From contig ML133503.1 in the NCBI GenBank assembly GCA_003864495.1, forward strand, positions 1,426,001 through 1,490,000: a stretch of 64,000 nt of DNA. The letters run 5' to 3'. The stretch is from Nemopilema nomurai. Its lineage: Eukaryota > Cnidaria > Scyphozoa > Rhizostomeae > Rhizostomatidae. This document shows, in pieces, positions 52,966 to 64,000 of this stretch. Position 1 is the first letter of the stretch. Every line of letters starts with the position of its first letter. A program made the position numbers and the translations under genes. The notes beneath the pieces were generated by a model. It made no database searches. It was given only the letters and a program-made list of their open reading frames with translations, and was not told where the DNA came from.

Positions 52966-55900
52966 TTTTGAAAATATTTTATCAAATCGCTGTGCACTGA
53001 CTATAGCAACTGTGTTTACCTTTTAATTTTTTGTTCAGTCTGATGTTATGTTGGAGTATCCAACCATTGTCATTGCTGAATTTACTGTATCATCTTGCTT
53101 CACGACTGTGTTATCTTTGTTTTCTAGTCTGTCTCTTCTTTTAATTTTATTCAAACCTAGAATAGGATCTGTTGATTTATATATGATAGAAAATTGGAAG
53201 CTTACTGAAACAGAAAAGCTGACCGTGATTAATTCAAAAGATTAACCTTATGTCAATTTGAAAAGTTAGTTGTTGGCTTTTAGAGAAGTCTATCTTTACG
53301 GTTTGTTATAGTTTTATGTGTTATTTGATCCTGTTACCATTTCTCGGAGGATAATTAGATGAAGAAGAAATTAAGCATGCGAAATTATTTTTGCAAAATC
53401 AATTTAATCTTTGATTTTTTCTCATCATCAAGTTGCTTAAAAATTCTTTTCTATGATGCTCTTTGAAAATTGCGGCCCTTTTTTAATGCTGAATCTTTGT
53501 ATTAACTCCCTACTGCTTACACCCAACCCAACTACAAGCTTGTAACTCTAGCGTAGATTCCGGTTGGGCATTATCGCGCAAGTTCCAAGTAAGAGGTCCG
53601 ATGCCAGCCAAGTAGGAAGACGGTATAGGCAAGCTCTTTTTTATCTTGATGACTTCATCAAAATGCAACTTCACTACAATTTCCTTCTACCTTTTTGAGT
53701 TTAAAATTTGCACGCTAGATTTGGCCAATGCAACTAAAACATTGTTTGCCATTGATTATTATCTAGTTTTTTCAGTCTGTTTTTCCTGGTATCCAATTGT
53801 GAAGGTTTTGTCCACTATGTGCTACCAATTTAATCCGAAATGTTGTTCGTGGGACCGTGCTCCGTGGAACCGAGTCAATTTGAGAGCTGTAACTGCCATA
53901 AGGTTATTTAATGTGTTGACATTGCATGTAGTGTATATCCCAGATTCCTGACAGACAGTAAACCTTCTTCTTGTGCAATTAGGGGCTAAAACTAAATCAC
54001 TTCTTGGAAATACTTGAATCATATCAGCAATAATCAAACATTCTCTTATGCGATCAGGTTTAGGGAAGCAAGTTATTTTCAACAAATTAAATATCTTTCA
54101 TAACTGCAAACACATAATAGGTGAAGCTCAATAGTTGCTTTTTATCACATTTTTTGTAATAAAATACGCAAAGCTCATAAACAGAATCGTCACGTCAGCT
54201 ATATGTATTGAACTTAAAAACCTTCGTTTTTTGCATCCCCTAAGGAAAATCTCAAACTATCCAAATACTCAACAGAGAAGTTCTGCAAGTGTTCAACTGT
54301 TAGAAAAATCCTTGTAAACCCAAAAAGGCCCGTTTGCAGAGAGAACTGTAAATAGATTAACTCCAGGATGCTATTTTGTCATCTTTAGCTGCCTAGCAAC
54401 TGAAGCATTAATGGCAACCCAAGCATTGTTAACATTAATGCGAGTATTCAACTGTTAGAAGAATCCTTACAATGTGGTTGTTTTTTATGTAAATCCAAAA
54501 ATGCTTCTTTGCAGAGACTACTGTAAATAGATTAACTCCAGGATGCTCTTCTGTCATCTTTAGCTGCCTAGCAACTGAAGCATTATTGGCAGACCAAGCA
54601 TTGTTGAAATCAATGTTGCAATAGGTAAACTAGTTAGTTTGTGTATCTTTTCTCATACAAAAGTTATTTTGTGACACGTTTAGCCGTACGAATTGCTTTT
54701 TTTACTGAAAAATGTATGACCTTTACTTAACTGAAATGAAGTGCACTGACAAAAGGTTGGTTTGGCCATTTTCAAAGATGGAATGCGTCTAAAATCGCAA
54801 TATTCTTTTTGTAAGTTTGTAGCGACCATGAATTTTATTTCTTGAACAAACTGGGAATGGAGAAGTGAAATGGCTTCCCTAACTTCAGCGGTCGAGCAAT
54901 TGTGTTGCTAGTCGGTTCATTAGCATTATCCATAAATGATTTAAACATTGCAGGCTGTACGTTGAATATAGATAGCTGTTATGCTATAGATAAATTCGTA
55001 ACGCTAAATGTCTTTACATGTATGCAAGATAGAACAAATGCCAGGGAGGGAACAAATAGAAAAGTAGGCTTTCGAAAGGGAATATCAACGACCTTTGGAA
55101 GGGGATGGCTTGGAATACCTAAAAGAGGTTCTGTTAAAACTCTATCAAAAGTAACCTCCATTGGTACAAAAATTTAAATAAATATTGATTCAAAGTAGGA
55201 GTAGTTTTGATTATGGAAGGAACTTCTTCTGTCACTTTAATTTATAAAAATGTGACAATCATTGATTTTTCAATATCGGAAGTCATACACCAGACAGAAA
55301 ATGATTCAAGTACTCAAATGAAACATGAAACCTGCTGTTAAAAACTAATCACTTAGAATATTTTGTCAAAATGTCAATTTGCATACATTTTAACAATTGT
55401 GGCCATGGGTCAATTTTCTCCTCCATGTCAGTGAAATGTTCAGAAAAGATATTTCTGATCTTGACTGGATGGGAGGTTTGTTGCGATTGATCTGAAAGCT
55501 TTTTGTGACATCAATAGAATTTGATAACAGTTGAGTGATGATTGGTATCTGCATCTTTTTTCGAGTGTCTAAAAGTTCTTCAGATAATTTGTCTTTATGC
55601 CAATATTTCGTAAATGCTTCCAAGCAATTAGTTTAATTCCTTTTGAGTACTATTCATCGTTTTTCAGAGTATTATACTTTCAATTTCAACGTATTGATAT
55701 AAAAATATAAAAAAATACAACGGTTTCTGTCCCAGTAATTCTAAAGAGTAAATTTGAGTTGCCAGCAAGATATCCCTAGCTTGTTCACTGCCCTAGCTTT
55801 GCAGATTCAATATCACAATCAACAACAAAACATCCCTTTGGTTCAGATCTTTTCCTTTAAAATCTTTTGTAATAGTGCTTTAGTACTTTATTGAAGCGCC

Positions 55901-56530
55901 ATGTTTTTAATTTAATTTCATCTTTTAATTCCAGCAAAAAGACAAATTTTGTTTATTTTCACCAATCTTTTTGTATTATATATTTGTAAACTTTAGCGTC
56001 ACAAAAACTTTGTAAATAAAATAATTCCTGTATTGTAGTTGCTAAGGGAGGAAAGGTTATAGGAGAGAAATGTAAATTTTATTATGACTTGTATGCAAAA
56101 AAATGAAGCAATAAATCTACTTTAATATGTTGTTTGCTTTCAATATAATATAAAAATCTCTTTACATACATTTAAAAACAGCGGCAACCAAAAAAGTATA
56201 TATTTTTCCATAGAGTTCACGGGTAGAGTGTATCAGTAGCACTTGGAGGCCCATCGGTGTAGTTCACTGTGTGAGTATTCAAACACATGTTGATTTATAT
56301 TTTTATGGCATCATTTGGCAATTACCTATCGTCAGTTGCAAAGACTGTCAATGAAATATATTATTAACAGTTCGCAAAAATGACAGTTCATGTGTACTCG
56401 AAAGGGAATTATAATGTCTTCATTATGTTTAATAAGTCTGTGTGTAGCATCTCTGATGATAGTCTTTCGAAGATTTTTTATGTAACTTACTGTGAGTACA
56501 CAACTTTGTCTCTCCGTAGAAGGCTACAAA
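52966..56530. other. Spacer 2 between TSP1 genes 2 and 3
   Basis: About 3.6 kb of non-coding DNA matching spacer 1 without the retrotransposon. The unoccupied insertion site is at 54919-54923 (GGTTC-ATTAG-CATTATCC). It carries the same 175-bp-period duplication. The promoter of gene 3 should lie at its right end. No independent gene is supported. Confidence 0.75.
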
Positions 56531-59500
56531 ATGAGCACCCTTGGAATCTTTGCTATCATTGCGATTGCAATTGCTGTTGTGACAGGTAAATATGAAATAA
56601 TTACGTTGCGAATACTTTTGCCAGATTTGCGACTCTAGCAAGGTAAGAACCCAGCTTTCTCTTAATTAAGACTAACTCCATCTTTGTAGACGCCATAAGG
56701 GCTTTCTTTCTTCAAAGGAGCAATTGCTTTTCACTTTGCGCTCTGGACCCAACCCGAGCCCCAACGACTAGACATTAGAGTCCCATTTGTTATGCTTCCT
56801 TATTGCTTAAAAGATCAAACGGACCTTTACTGCCTGATTATTAAAAAATACATCATAAGATAGGTTTTCTTTGGCAAGAGTCCAATTCCTACTACGTTTA
56901 TCACCACACAAGGACCATTTGGTGAGACAAGTTGGACAAATGTTGTAAACATTATAGTACATATGCAATTCGGGCTGACAATTTTTACGTATGTATTTGT
57001 CGGAAAAGAGGGTTTTTTCGAGAAATGTACCATGTTCACTCATTGTTAAAATGTCACATTTGTCATACTAGGTGGTTCAGAATCACCTAGCAACCGGCTG
57101 ATAACGCTTCCGATTGGCTTTTTCATAGGGAAAGATGGCTGCTCACTGCTGGAAAAAAGCTTCGACTTGCTTGGTTGTTACGAGTCAAGCCAAGGAACCA
57201 GCTTAATGTTCAGTGACCGATTAAATGTCGACTGGACCAATATCGAGAAATACATGCAAAAGTATAAGCCATTACTATATTGCGCTCAAAATGATATCAC
57301 AGTCAATATTCATCGTAAATCAGGTGATTCTGAAGAACTGAAATCAGGATCCTCCAGTAAATAAAACATAATGGAGTTGGCTCATATTGATGTAGATTTT
57401 CATTTCTACAAGATCTCAAGCGTTAAGATCCAAAATCCTTCCAGCTATCATCTATCTTTTAATCGAAAATGTGTTTGTGATGCTCAAGTGTTTTGTGCCA
57501 TGCCTTCTAGGTTAGCATGTCAGTGCGGCAAAAAAGCAAAAGAAGCCAATTATGCTGGCTTTGCTTTGACGTTCTACGGTGAATGCCATGCGAAGACGAA
57601 AGAGCAATTGCAGGAGCTTGAATCAAAGGCTCATCAACAGAGCAAATGCGTGGGTGATCAAACATACACTCATTGTGACAAGACAAAACATAAATATTGC
57701 ACAGGAAAAGAATCTGCAGAGGCTGTTTTCAAGTTTAAGAACCCCGAGGAAGAAAGTAAGGGTTTATATTTTGAATCTTTTGAGAAAGATAAAATTTGAC
57801 AGTTATTTTTCATCTCGAAATAAAACGTTGAATCGCTTGCATATTGAATACATGACCTTAATCTCTAGGTGTGGATGGAGGGCTTGGAGAATGGCAGCCA
57901 TGGACCAAATGTGACAAAAGTTGTGGTGAAGGATGGAGAATGAGGGAGCGCAACTGTGACAACCCAGAGCCAAAAGGAAAAGGAAAAGACTGCTCCGACC
58001 TTGGTCCTTTATCACAAAGAGAGCAGTGCAAAGTCAAAGAATGTCCTGGTATGTCAGTCAGTCTTTTGCTAACGATTTCGTTGCTAAGGATCATAGAGAG
58101 TGCGGAAAAATAACCGACCCGAGCGGGACTCGAACTCACGACCCTTGACTTTGTACGTCAAGTGCTCTACCAACTGAGCTATCGGGTCATGCTTTCAAGC
58201 CAGCACTTGAGGCCAAGCCATTCATCCGCACTGCCCCTCTCTTTTACCGATTGCACAGGGGAGCCATCGCAGCTCCATCGCAAAGATTTCATTGCTGTAG
58301 TTTCAAACTTTGAATTGTATTGCTTTTGATGTTTTTCCAAAGGGAGAAACGTAGCAGTTGCTTTATAATTAAAAGGCTCCTTCGCGTGCACACATAACTC
58401 AACCGTCAAGGCCAATTCAACGCAAGCTCTACCTCGATTCCATTCCATAGTGTGATTTTTCTTATATATAATTTTTCGAAAATAAAAAGATTTCATAAAT
58501 GCTTAGGCCATTCAAATGACATTTTCGAGTTAAAGCCATCCTGGGGAGTCGATGGTGCCAAACAAAATAACAGTTCAATAAGCATAACCACGTGTAGTTA
58601 GCATGTCCTCCCTAATAAATGCAAATTGTGAAAACGTCCTAAGCCAAATGAGCCGGAAATACTTGCAGTTGATGGAGGCTACGGATCGTGGAGCGTCTAC
58701 GGAGTATGCAGCGTTTCATGCGGAGGAGGTACAAAAGTGAGAACAAGAACTTGCAATAACCCGGCACCAGCGCACGACGGGAAGGGCTGCGCAAGACTTG
58801 GTGCCGCAACGCAAAGTGCCGCATGCAACAATGGTCCATGTAATGGTATGAGCTCAACAAAAGCACATCACCTTCGTTTCGAACAATTCGTTTTCACACT
58901 TTTTAATGTTTTACACAAGTTTGAGGATTTTATGATTCCAAGTCGATGAAACTACAGCTTTGCTAATATGAACACTCTAGTGCATACGGTGATTTATGAT
59001 ACTGATAAAAATAAAACGAACTTCAATGTTAGTTAATTTAATTTTTCTACAGAATTAAAAACATTTCTTTTGTCGCTTACTCGTTTAGTTGCCAGTCCAG
59101 CGTGGAGTAGAGGAGATGGAACTGGAGGACCAGAGGAAAACATTGGTCAGGTAGCGAACAAGGAAGAATGCGTTGAAAAATGTCTCAAAAAGACACACAA
59201 CGGAGTAAGAGCCAATGGTGTGACAGTGGATGCCGCCACTCAGAGAAACTGTTACTGCGAGTATGGCCAAACTGGAAGAAATTCAGCAACATCCTGGATG
59301 AACACATTCATACGACCACGTGAGTTTTCAAATCACTCTTTTGAAGTTCTCTCAATCTTCAGTTAATTTCGCAATAAAAAAATCATCCCTAAACGGCAAT
59401 GCCTTTACATCCAAAGAAATATCTCTTCCTAATGAAGACTTTATGGCTGCAACTGAGGTTAAAAAACAGTTGCCAATTGTTGGATAAAAACTCTTTTGTA

Positions 59501-62500
59501 CTGAAAATGGACTTTTGCGAAACCCAGCTACAATAAAATCGAAAATTCCTCAGCTGCTTTCATCATATGAAACTTTTTGTTCTAGTTGATGGTGGTTACG
59601 GATCCTGGTCCGGTTTTGGATCATGTAGCAAGACTTGTGGAAGTGGAACCAAAACTAGAAGCAGGCCATGTAACAATCCCGCACCGTTGATGGGAGGAAG
59701 AAGCTGTTCGCATTTAGGCTCAGCTACGGAGACTGTTGCTTGCAATACCTTCGCCTGCCCAAGTAAAATATTCTCTTGCAAATATATATTTATGTTTGAA
59801 AACAGTTGACATCCCATTTTATGCTGACCAATTTTCAGTCACTTATAAATGGAAGCTAAGCATTTTATATCTTGGTTTATATTCTCATGAGTAAACTGTT
59901 ATAGCTAGGACCTTATATCTCCGTTTTCCTCTGATAGGTATCTCCCCATTACAATTTTTAAAGTAAGATATTATGTATGGGTGTAACTTGCTTTATTCAG
60001 GCTCTACTGTCAGTTGGGCAAGCGGTGATGGTACGGGTGGAAGCGAGGAGAATATTGGAAAATTGGCCAATGCGGCGGAATGCATTGCGAAATGTTCAAC
60101 AAGGAGAAGGAATGGCAAGTTGGCCAATGGTGCAACGGTGGATGCCGCCACTCAGAGAAACTGTTACTGCGAGTATGGCCAAACTGGAAGAAATTCAGCA
60201 ACATCCTGGAGGAACACATTCATACGACCACGTGAGTTTTCAAATCACTCTTTTGAAGTTCTCTCAATCTTCAGTTAATTTCGCAATAAAAAAATCATCC
60301 CTAAACGGCAATGCCTTTACATCCAAAGAAATATCTCTTCCTAATGAAGACTTTATGGCTGCAACTGAGGTTAAAAAACAGTTGCCAATTGTTGGATAAA
60401 AACTCTTTTGTACTGAAAATGGACTTTTGCGAAACCCAGCTACAATAAAATCGAAAATTCCTCAGCTGCTTTCATCATATGAAACTTTTTGTTCTAGTTG
60501 ATGGTGGTTACGGATCCTGGTCCGGTTTTGGATCATGTAGCAAGACTTGTGGAAGTGGAACCAAAACTAGAAGCAGGCCATGTAACCATCCCGCACCGTT
60601 GATGGGAGGAAGAAGCTGTTCGCATTTAGGCTCAGCTACGGAGTCTGTTGCTTGCAATACATTCGCCTGCCCAAGTAAAATCTTCTTTTGCAAATATATA
60701 TTTATGTTTGAAAACAGTTGACATCCCATTTTATGCTGACCAATTTTCAGTCACTTATAAATGGAAGCTAAGCATTTTATATCTTGGTTTATATTCTCAT
60801 GAGTAAACTGTTATAGCTAGGACCTTATATCTCCGTTTTCCTCTGATAGGTATCTCCCCATTACAATTTTTAAAGTAAGATATTATGTATGGGTGTAACT
60901 TGCTTTATTCAGGCTCTACTGTCAGTTGGGCAAGCGGTGATGGTACGGGTGGAAGCGAGGAGAATATTGGAAAATTGGCCAATGCAGCGGAATGCATTGC
61001 GAAATGTTCAACAAGGAGAAGGAATGGCAAGTTGGCCAATGGTGCAACGGTGGATGCCGCCACTCAGAGAAACTGTTACTGCGAGTATGGCCAAACTGGA
61101 AGAAATTCAGCAACATCCTGGAGGAACACATTCATACGACCACGTGAGTTTTCAAATCACTCTTTTGAAGTTCTCTCAATCTTCAGTTAATTTCGCAATA
61201 AAAAAATCATTCCTAAACGGCAATGCCTTTACATCCAAAGAAATATCTCTTCCTAATGAAGACTTTATGGCTACAACTGAGGTTAAAAAACAGTTGCCAA
61301 TTGTTGGATAAAAACTCTTTTGTACTGAAAATGGACTTTTGCGAAACCCAGCTACAATAAAATCGAAAATTCCTCAGCTGCTTTCATCATATGAAACTTT
61401 TTGTTCTAGTTGATGGTGGTTACGGATCCTGGTCCGGTTTTGGATCATGTAGCAAGACTTGTGGAAGTGGAACCAAAACTAGAAGCAGGCCATGTAACAA
61501 TCCCGCACCGTTGATGGGAGGAAGAAGCTGTTCGCATTTAGGCTCAGCTACGGAGTCTGTTGCTTGCAATACATTCGCCTGCCCAAGTAAAATCTTCTTT
61601 TGCAAATATATATTTACGTTTGAAAACAGTTGACATCCCATTTTATGCTGACCAATTTTCAGTCACTTATAAATGGAAGCTAAGCATTTTATCTCTTGGT
61701 TTATATTCTCATGAGTAAACTGTTATAGCTAGGACCTTATATCTCCGTTTTCCTCTGATAGGTATCTCCCCATTACAATTTTTAAAGTAAGATATTATGT
61801 ACGGGTGTAACTTGCTTTATTCAGGCTCGACTGTCAGTTGGGCAAGCGGTGATGGTACGGGTGGAAGCGAGGAGAATATTGGAAAATTGGCCAATGCGGC
61901 GGAATGCATTGCAAAATGTTCAACAAGGAGAAGGAATGGCAAGTTGGCCAATGGTGCAACGGTGGATGCCGCCACTCAGAGAAACTGTTACTGCGAGTAT
62001 GGCCAAACTGGAAGAAATTCAGCAGCATCCTGGAGGAACACATTCATCCGACCACGTAAGCATAGATGATGTTGCTTTGGAATTTGCCTTCAATCTCCGA
62101 TTAAACGGTCAAGTACCAAGTACATGGTTAGGTGGCACAGCATTGTAAACTTAAATGTTTCCAGAAAATTGACTTAGGACGAAAATATTGGCAACCGACG
62201 TCCAAAAATTCTATTTTTTGAAGTGTTTCCTGGAATTTTTAATCATGTTACCACCTCATCCAACACTGTTGGCTATGCCCAAGGGCAGTTAATGACTGCC
62301 AAAATTCAACCACCGCATTATAGTTAAATTTGGCTACTTCAACCTTGCTTCGAATTTCTCTTTTGCCTACATTAATAACATTTAATATTGGTGAAGACTA
62401 TGAAAGGCAACGAATTTTACGCGCAAAAAGAGACAGCATGACCAGCATTAAGCGGCAATGGAGAGCCTGCAGCAAGAAGGAGCTGCATGAAAGTGCAGGG

Positions 62501-63429
62501 GACAATTTTAGGACAGAGGCTCTGATGGGGGACACAAGTCTCGCCCTAGGATTATCAAAAGGCTCTTCTTTCCCTTCTCTTTATCTATTCCCTCGTATTT
62601 TCCTCTTTTCAAATATCCACCATCGCCTTTCTCGAGAGGAGAAAGTATATAAATGGCGACGATTGCCTTTCGTTTTCTCAGATCGAAATCTGGCAATCGT
62701 TCTGGGAGGCCTACTGTTGTTAAGCAACATCAATGTTACCTCTTACTCAGTCACTTTCCGATCTGCACGAGCAAATGCTGGGCCAAGTGCTGGGTCATTA
62801 GATCACCAACGTTGGATCACTTTCCAACATCGAAAAAGAATATTGGGCGAAATGTTGGATCGATTGGCCCAGGCCTTATAAACATTTCTTTTAGGGCTAC
62901 TTTGCTTCTTCCAAATAAAAAAGGAGCTGGATATTGGTTGCAACAGACTTGCATGCCGCTGCTCAAATTTAATTTTTGTACATAAATTTCTAAATTGACT
63001 TCATAACTGTTCTTTTGGAGCTTATCTTTTTCAAACAATTTATTGTTTATTTTCTTAGGAATGTTAAATTGTTGTTTGAAAGTGATAAAGCTTTCGGCAC
63101 CTGAGCGAGTATTTCTTATAAGTAGCCTAAACGCATTTTTCGCTTATTAAATTGCGCAAGTCGCTTAGTGACTGAGAAAATCTTTTTCCAAAGACACGCC
63201 CATCAGTTGGACAAGAGGGGATGGTACAGGTGGAAGCGAGGAGAGTATTGGAAACGTAGCCAATGCGGCAGAATGCATTGCGAAATGTTCAACAAGGAGA
63301 AGGAATGGCAAGTTGGCCAATGGTGCAACGGTGGATGCTGCCACTCAGAGAAACTGTTACTGCGAGTATGGCCAAACTGGAAGAAACTCTGCAGCATCCT
63401 GGCTCAACACATTCATCAGAGCCTTGTAG
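56531..63429 (+). CDS. Secreted TSP1-repeat protein, cluster gene 3
   Basis: Thirteen exons in phase 1: 56531-56585 (signal peptide), 57129-57356, 57516-57755, TSP1 57869-58048, TSP1 58669-58845, X 59089-59319, TSP1 59586-59762, X 60001-60231, TSP1 60498-60674, X 60913-61143, TSP1 61410-61586, X 61825-62055 and terminal X 63194-63429 (TAG). Total 856 codons. The second TSP1 exon of genes 1 and 2 is missing; its place holds a tRNA-like insertion. Exon 3 differs from the other genes (TFYGECHAKT, KTKHKYCTGKES). One TSP1 unit has CNHPAP in place of CNNPAP. The last two X domains are adjacent with no TSP1 between them, and the last one begins HTPISWTRGDGTGG and ends NTFIRAL. Its acceptor is CTTTTTCCAAAG, unlike those of the other X exons. 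No membrane anchor is visible. Confidence 0.8.
58086..58284 (-). mobile_element. Insertion carrying a tRNA-like sequence, flanked by imperfect 12-bp direct repeats
   Basis: The 199 bp between GATTTCGTTGCT (58074-58085) and GATTTCATTGCT (58285-58296) is absent from genes 1 and 2, which have a single GATTTCATTGCT at this point of the intron. The inserted DNA contains a tRNA-like unit on the minus strand with intact A- and B-box-like promoter elements. This is consistent with a tRNA-derived SINE or retroposed tRNA. There is no poly(A) tail, and the tRNA unit does not sit at the head of the insertion as in a typical SINE, so the class is uncertain. Confidence 0.55.
58115..58188 (-). tRNA. tRNA-like sequence (probable pseudo-tRNA or SINE head)
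   Basis: On the minus strand the acceptor arms GACCCGA and TCGGGTC pair fully. The D arm is GCTC-AGTTGGTA-GAGC. The A box TAGCTCAGTTGG and B box GTTCGAGTCC fit RNA polymerase III consensus. The anticodon arm CTTGA/TCAAG encloses 9 nt (CGTACAAAG), or 6 bp with a 7-nt loop whose anticodon would be ACA. Neither is standard, the T stem has one mismatch, and the variable loop is only 4 nt. I therefore do not assign an amino acid and consider a pseudo-tRNA more likely. Confidence 0.5.
59567..62069 (+). repeat. TSP1+X two-exon modules of gene 3 (three copies, 912-bp period)
   Basis: Module starts near 59567, 60479 and 61391 are each 912 bp apart. Copies are almost identical in introns and exons, but their introns differ from the 904-bp modules of genes 1 and 2 (for example GAAAACAGTTGACATCCC and TCATGAGTAAACTGTTATAG here only). 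Gene 3 has thus amplified its own version of the module. Confidence 0.88.
62056..63193. other. Last intron of gene 3, with an unexplained 183-codon open frame
   Basis: The intron between the final two X exons is 1138 bp and, unlike all other X-downstream introns, is not followed by a TSP1 exon. A plus-strand open frame at 62330-62881 has no recognised domain and a composition not typical of coding sequence. I treat it as chance or as part of an inserted element. The segment 62520-62740 (CTCTTTT-rich, then TATAAATGGCGACG) does not resemble anything else in the window. Confidence 0.5.
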
Positions 63430-64000
63430 AAGCACTACTAGAGAAAATTGAAATACATTGATCTATTATTTGTTTTAGCTTGAGTGGTAAAATATCATAT
63501 TTATTCCTTCATTCTGGGTTAATAATTCTTGGTTATTCTAATTTCTTGCAGCATTGTTATGAATAGCACATTGCTAATTAACGAATCACTTCTCTGAAAA
63601 CATGTTTATTTTGTTGTGCTTGCCTTCTCCTTTACAAAGCTTTCTGGATTTATCATATTCGTCCAAGTTTACAAGTAGCTATAAAGATGCATCTTTTGTC
63701 TGTTTTGCTGTTGCTGCCATTCGACCTATCCTGTTCTTTTAGAGTAACGTTGGTTGTTTAGCTAACAAGAGTAACGTTAATGGTTCAATCAAATGCCCAA
63801 GGCATTTATTAATTTTTTTGTATTTTAGGAAAGCTTATATTCGAGGGGGGCGTTGAGAAGAAGGGGCGTTTAATAAATTTTCTCACTCTTTTTAGGCAAT
63901 ATATTCAAAAAACATCAAACGATAATCGCACTTAGCGTGAAACTCTTAGCAACAACGAAATATGTCTGGTTCCAGAAGTATTATTCGAAGAAATATCTAA
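63430..64000. other. Downstream of TSP1 gene 3
   Basis: About 570 bp of non-coding DNA, unlike the 3' flanks of genes 1 and 2. It contains a short repeat of GAGTAACGTT (about 63741-63780). No gene was seen. Confidence 0.6.

Larger units (their letters stand above)
33002..57515. repeat. Large direct tandem duplication (two units, about 9.6 and 10.5 kb without the retrotransposon)
   Basis: Unit 1 runs from exon 3 of gene 1 (33002) through spacer 1 to exon 2 of gene 2 (about 46996). Unit 2 runs from exon 3 of gene 2 (46997) through spacer 2 to exon 2 of gene 3 (about 57515). By eye the units differ only by scattered substitutions and small indels, plus the retrotransposon (4402 bp with one target copy) in unit 1 and one extra 904-bp TSP1+X module in unit 2. 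The boundary is inferred from where sequence similarity switches partners. Confidence 0.75.

Overview
This is a eukaryotic, almost certainly metazoan, window: every recognised gene but one has GT-AG introns, and four are conserved animal housekeeping genes. Proteins combining thrombospondin type-1 (TSP1) repeats with small Cys-rich ectodomains, AT-rich intergenic DNA and a Ty3/gypsy element suggest a cnidarian, probably an anthozoan. The species-level guess is inference; the animal call is solid.

Layout. (1) 1-3840, minus: the 5' part of a large secreted Pro/Ala/Thr/Ser/Gln-rich protein; two small exons and one exon open for at least 2333 bp that leaves the window. (2) 3841-10485: mostly featureless intergenic DNA. 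(3) 10486-12986, minus: a PM20D2-like M20 peptidase, 4 exons. (4) 14603-15535, minus: a single-exon F8A1/HAP40 orthologue, head-to-head (146 bp) with (5) 15682-20160, plus: KDSR, 11 exons, with one apparent single-base frameshift. (6) 20559-22897, minus: a class A GPCR, 3 exons, head-to-head (184 bp) with (7) 23082-29915, plus: OSGEP/Kae1, 15 exons, 335 codons. (8) 30281-31386: a small foldback element and a decayed hAT-type transposase. (9) 32019-63429, plus: three tandem paralogous secreted TSP1 genes, interrupted in the first intergenic spacer by a 4.4-kb Ty3/gypsy element (40031-44427).

The TSP1 cluster is the most unusual part. Each gene has a signal-peptide exon, two exons making an N-terminal Cys-rich domain, TSP1 exons (177-180 bp), and alternating 231-bp exons for a small domain I do not recognise (called X here). 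All internal exons are phase 1-1, so they can be duplicated, lost or skipped without changing frame, and the locus shows all of these histories: a 904/912-bp TSP1+X module present 2, 3 and 3 times; one TSP1 exon frameshifted in gene 2; the same exon deleted in gene 3 at the site of a tRNA-like insertion; and an X-X end in gene 3. Gene 2 looks like a hybrid, with a 5' end like gene 3 and a body and 3' flank like gene 1. This fits one tandem duplication with its junction near the intron 2/exon 3 boundary. The retrotransposon came later: its 5-bp target is duplicated around it, and the same site is empty in the second spacer.

All exon models come from reading frames, splice-site dinucleotides and phase agreement by eye; no alignment or transcript data were available.
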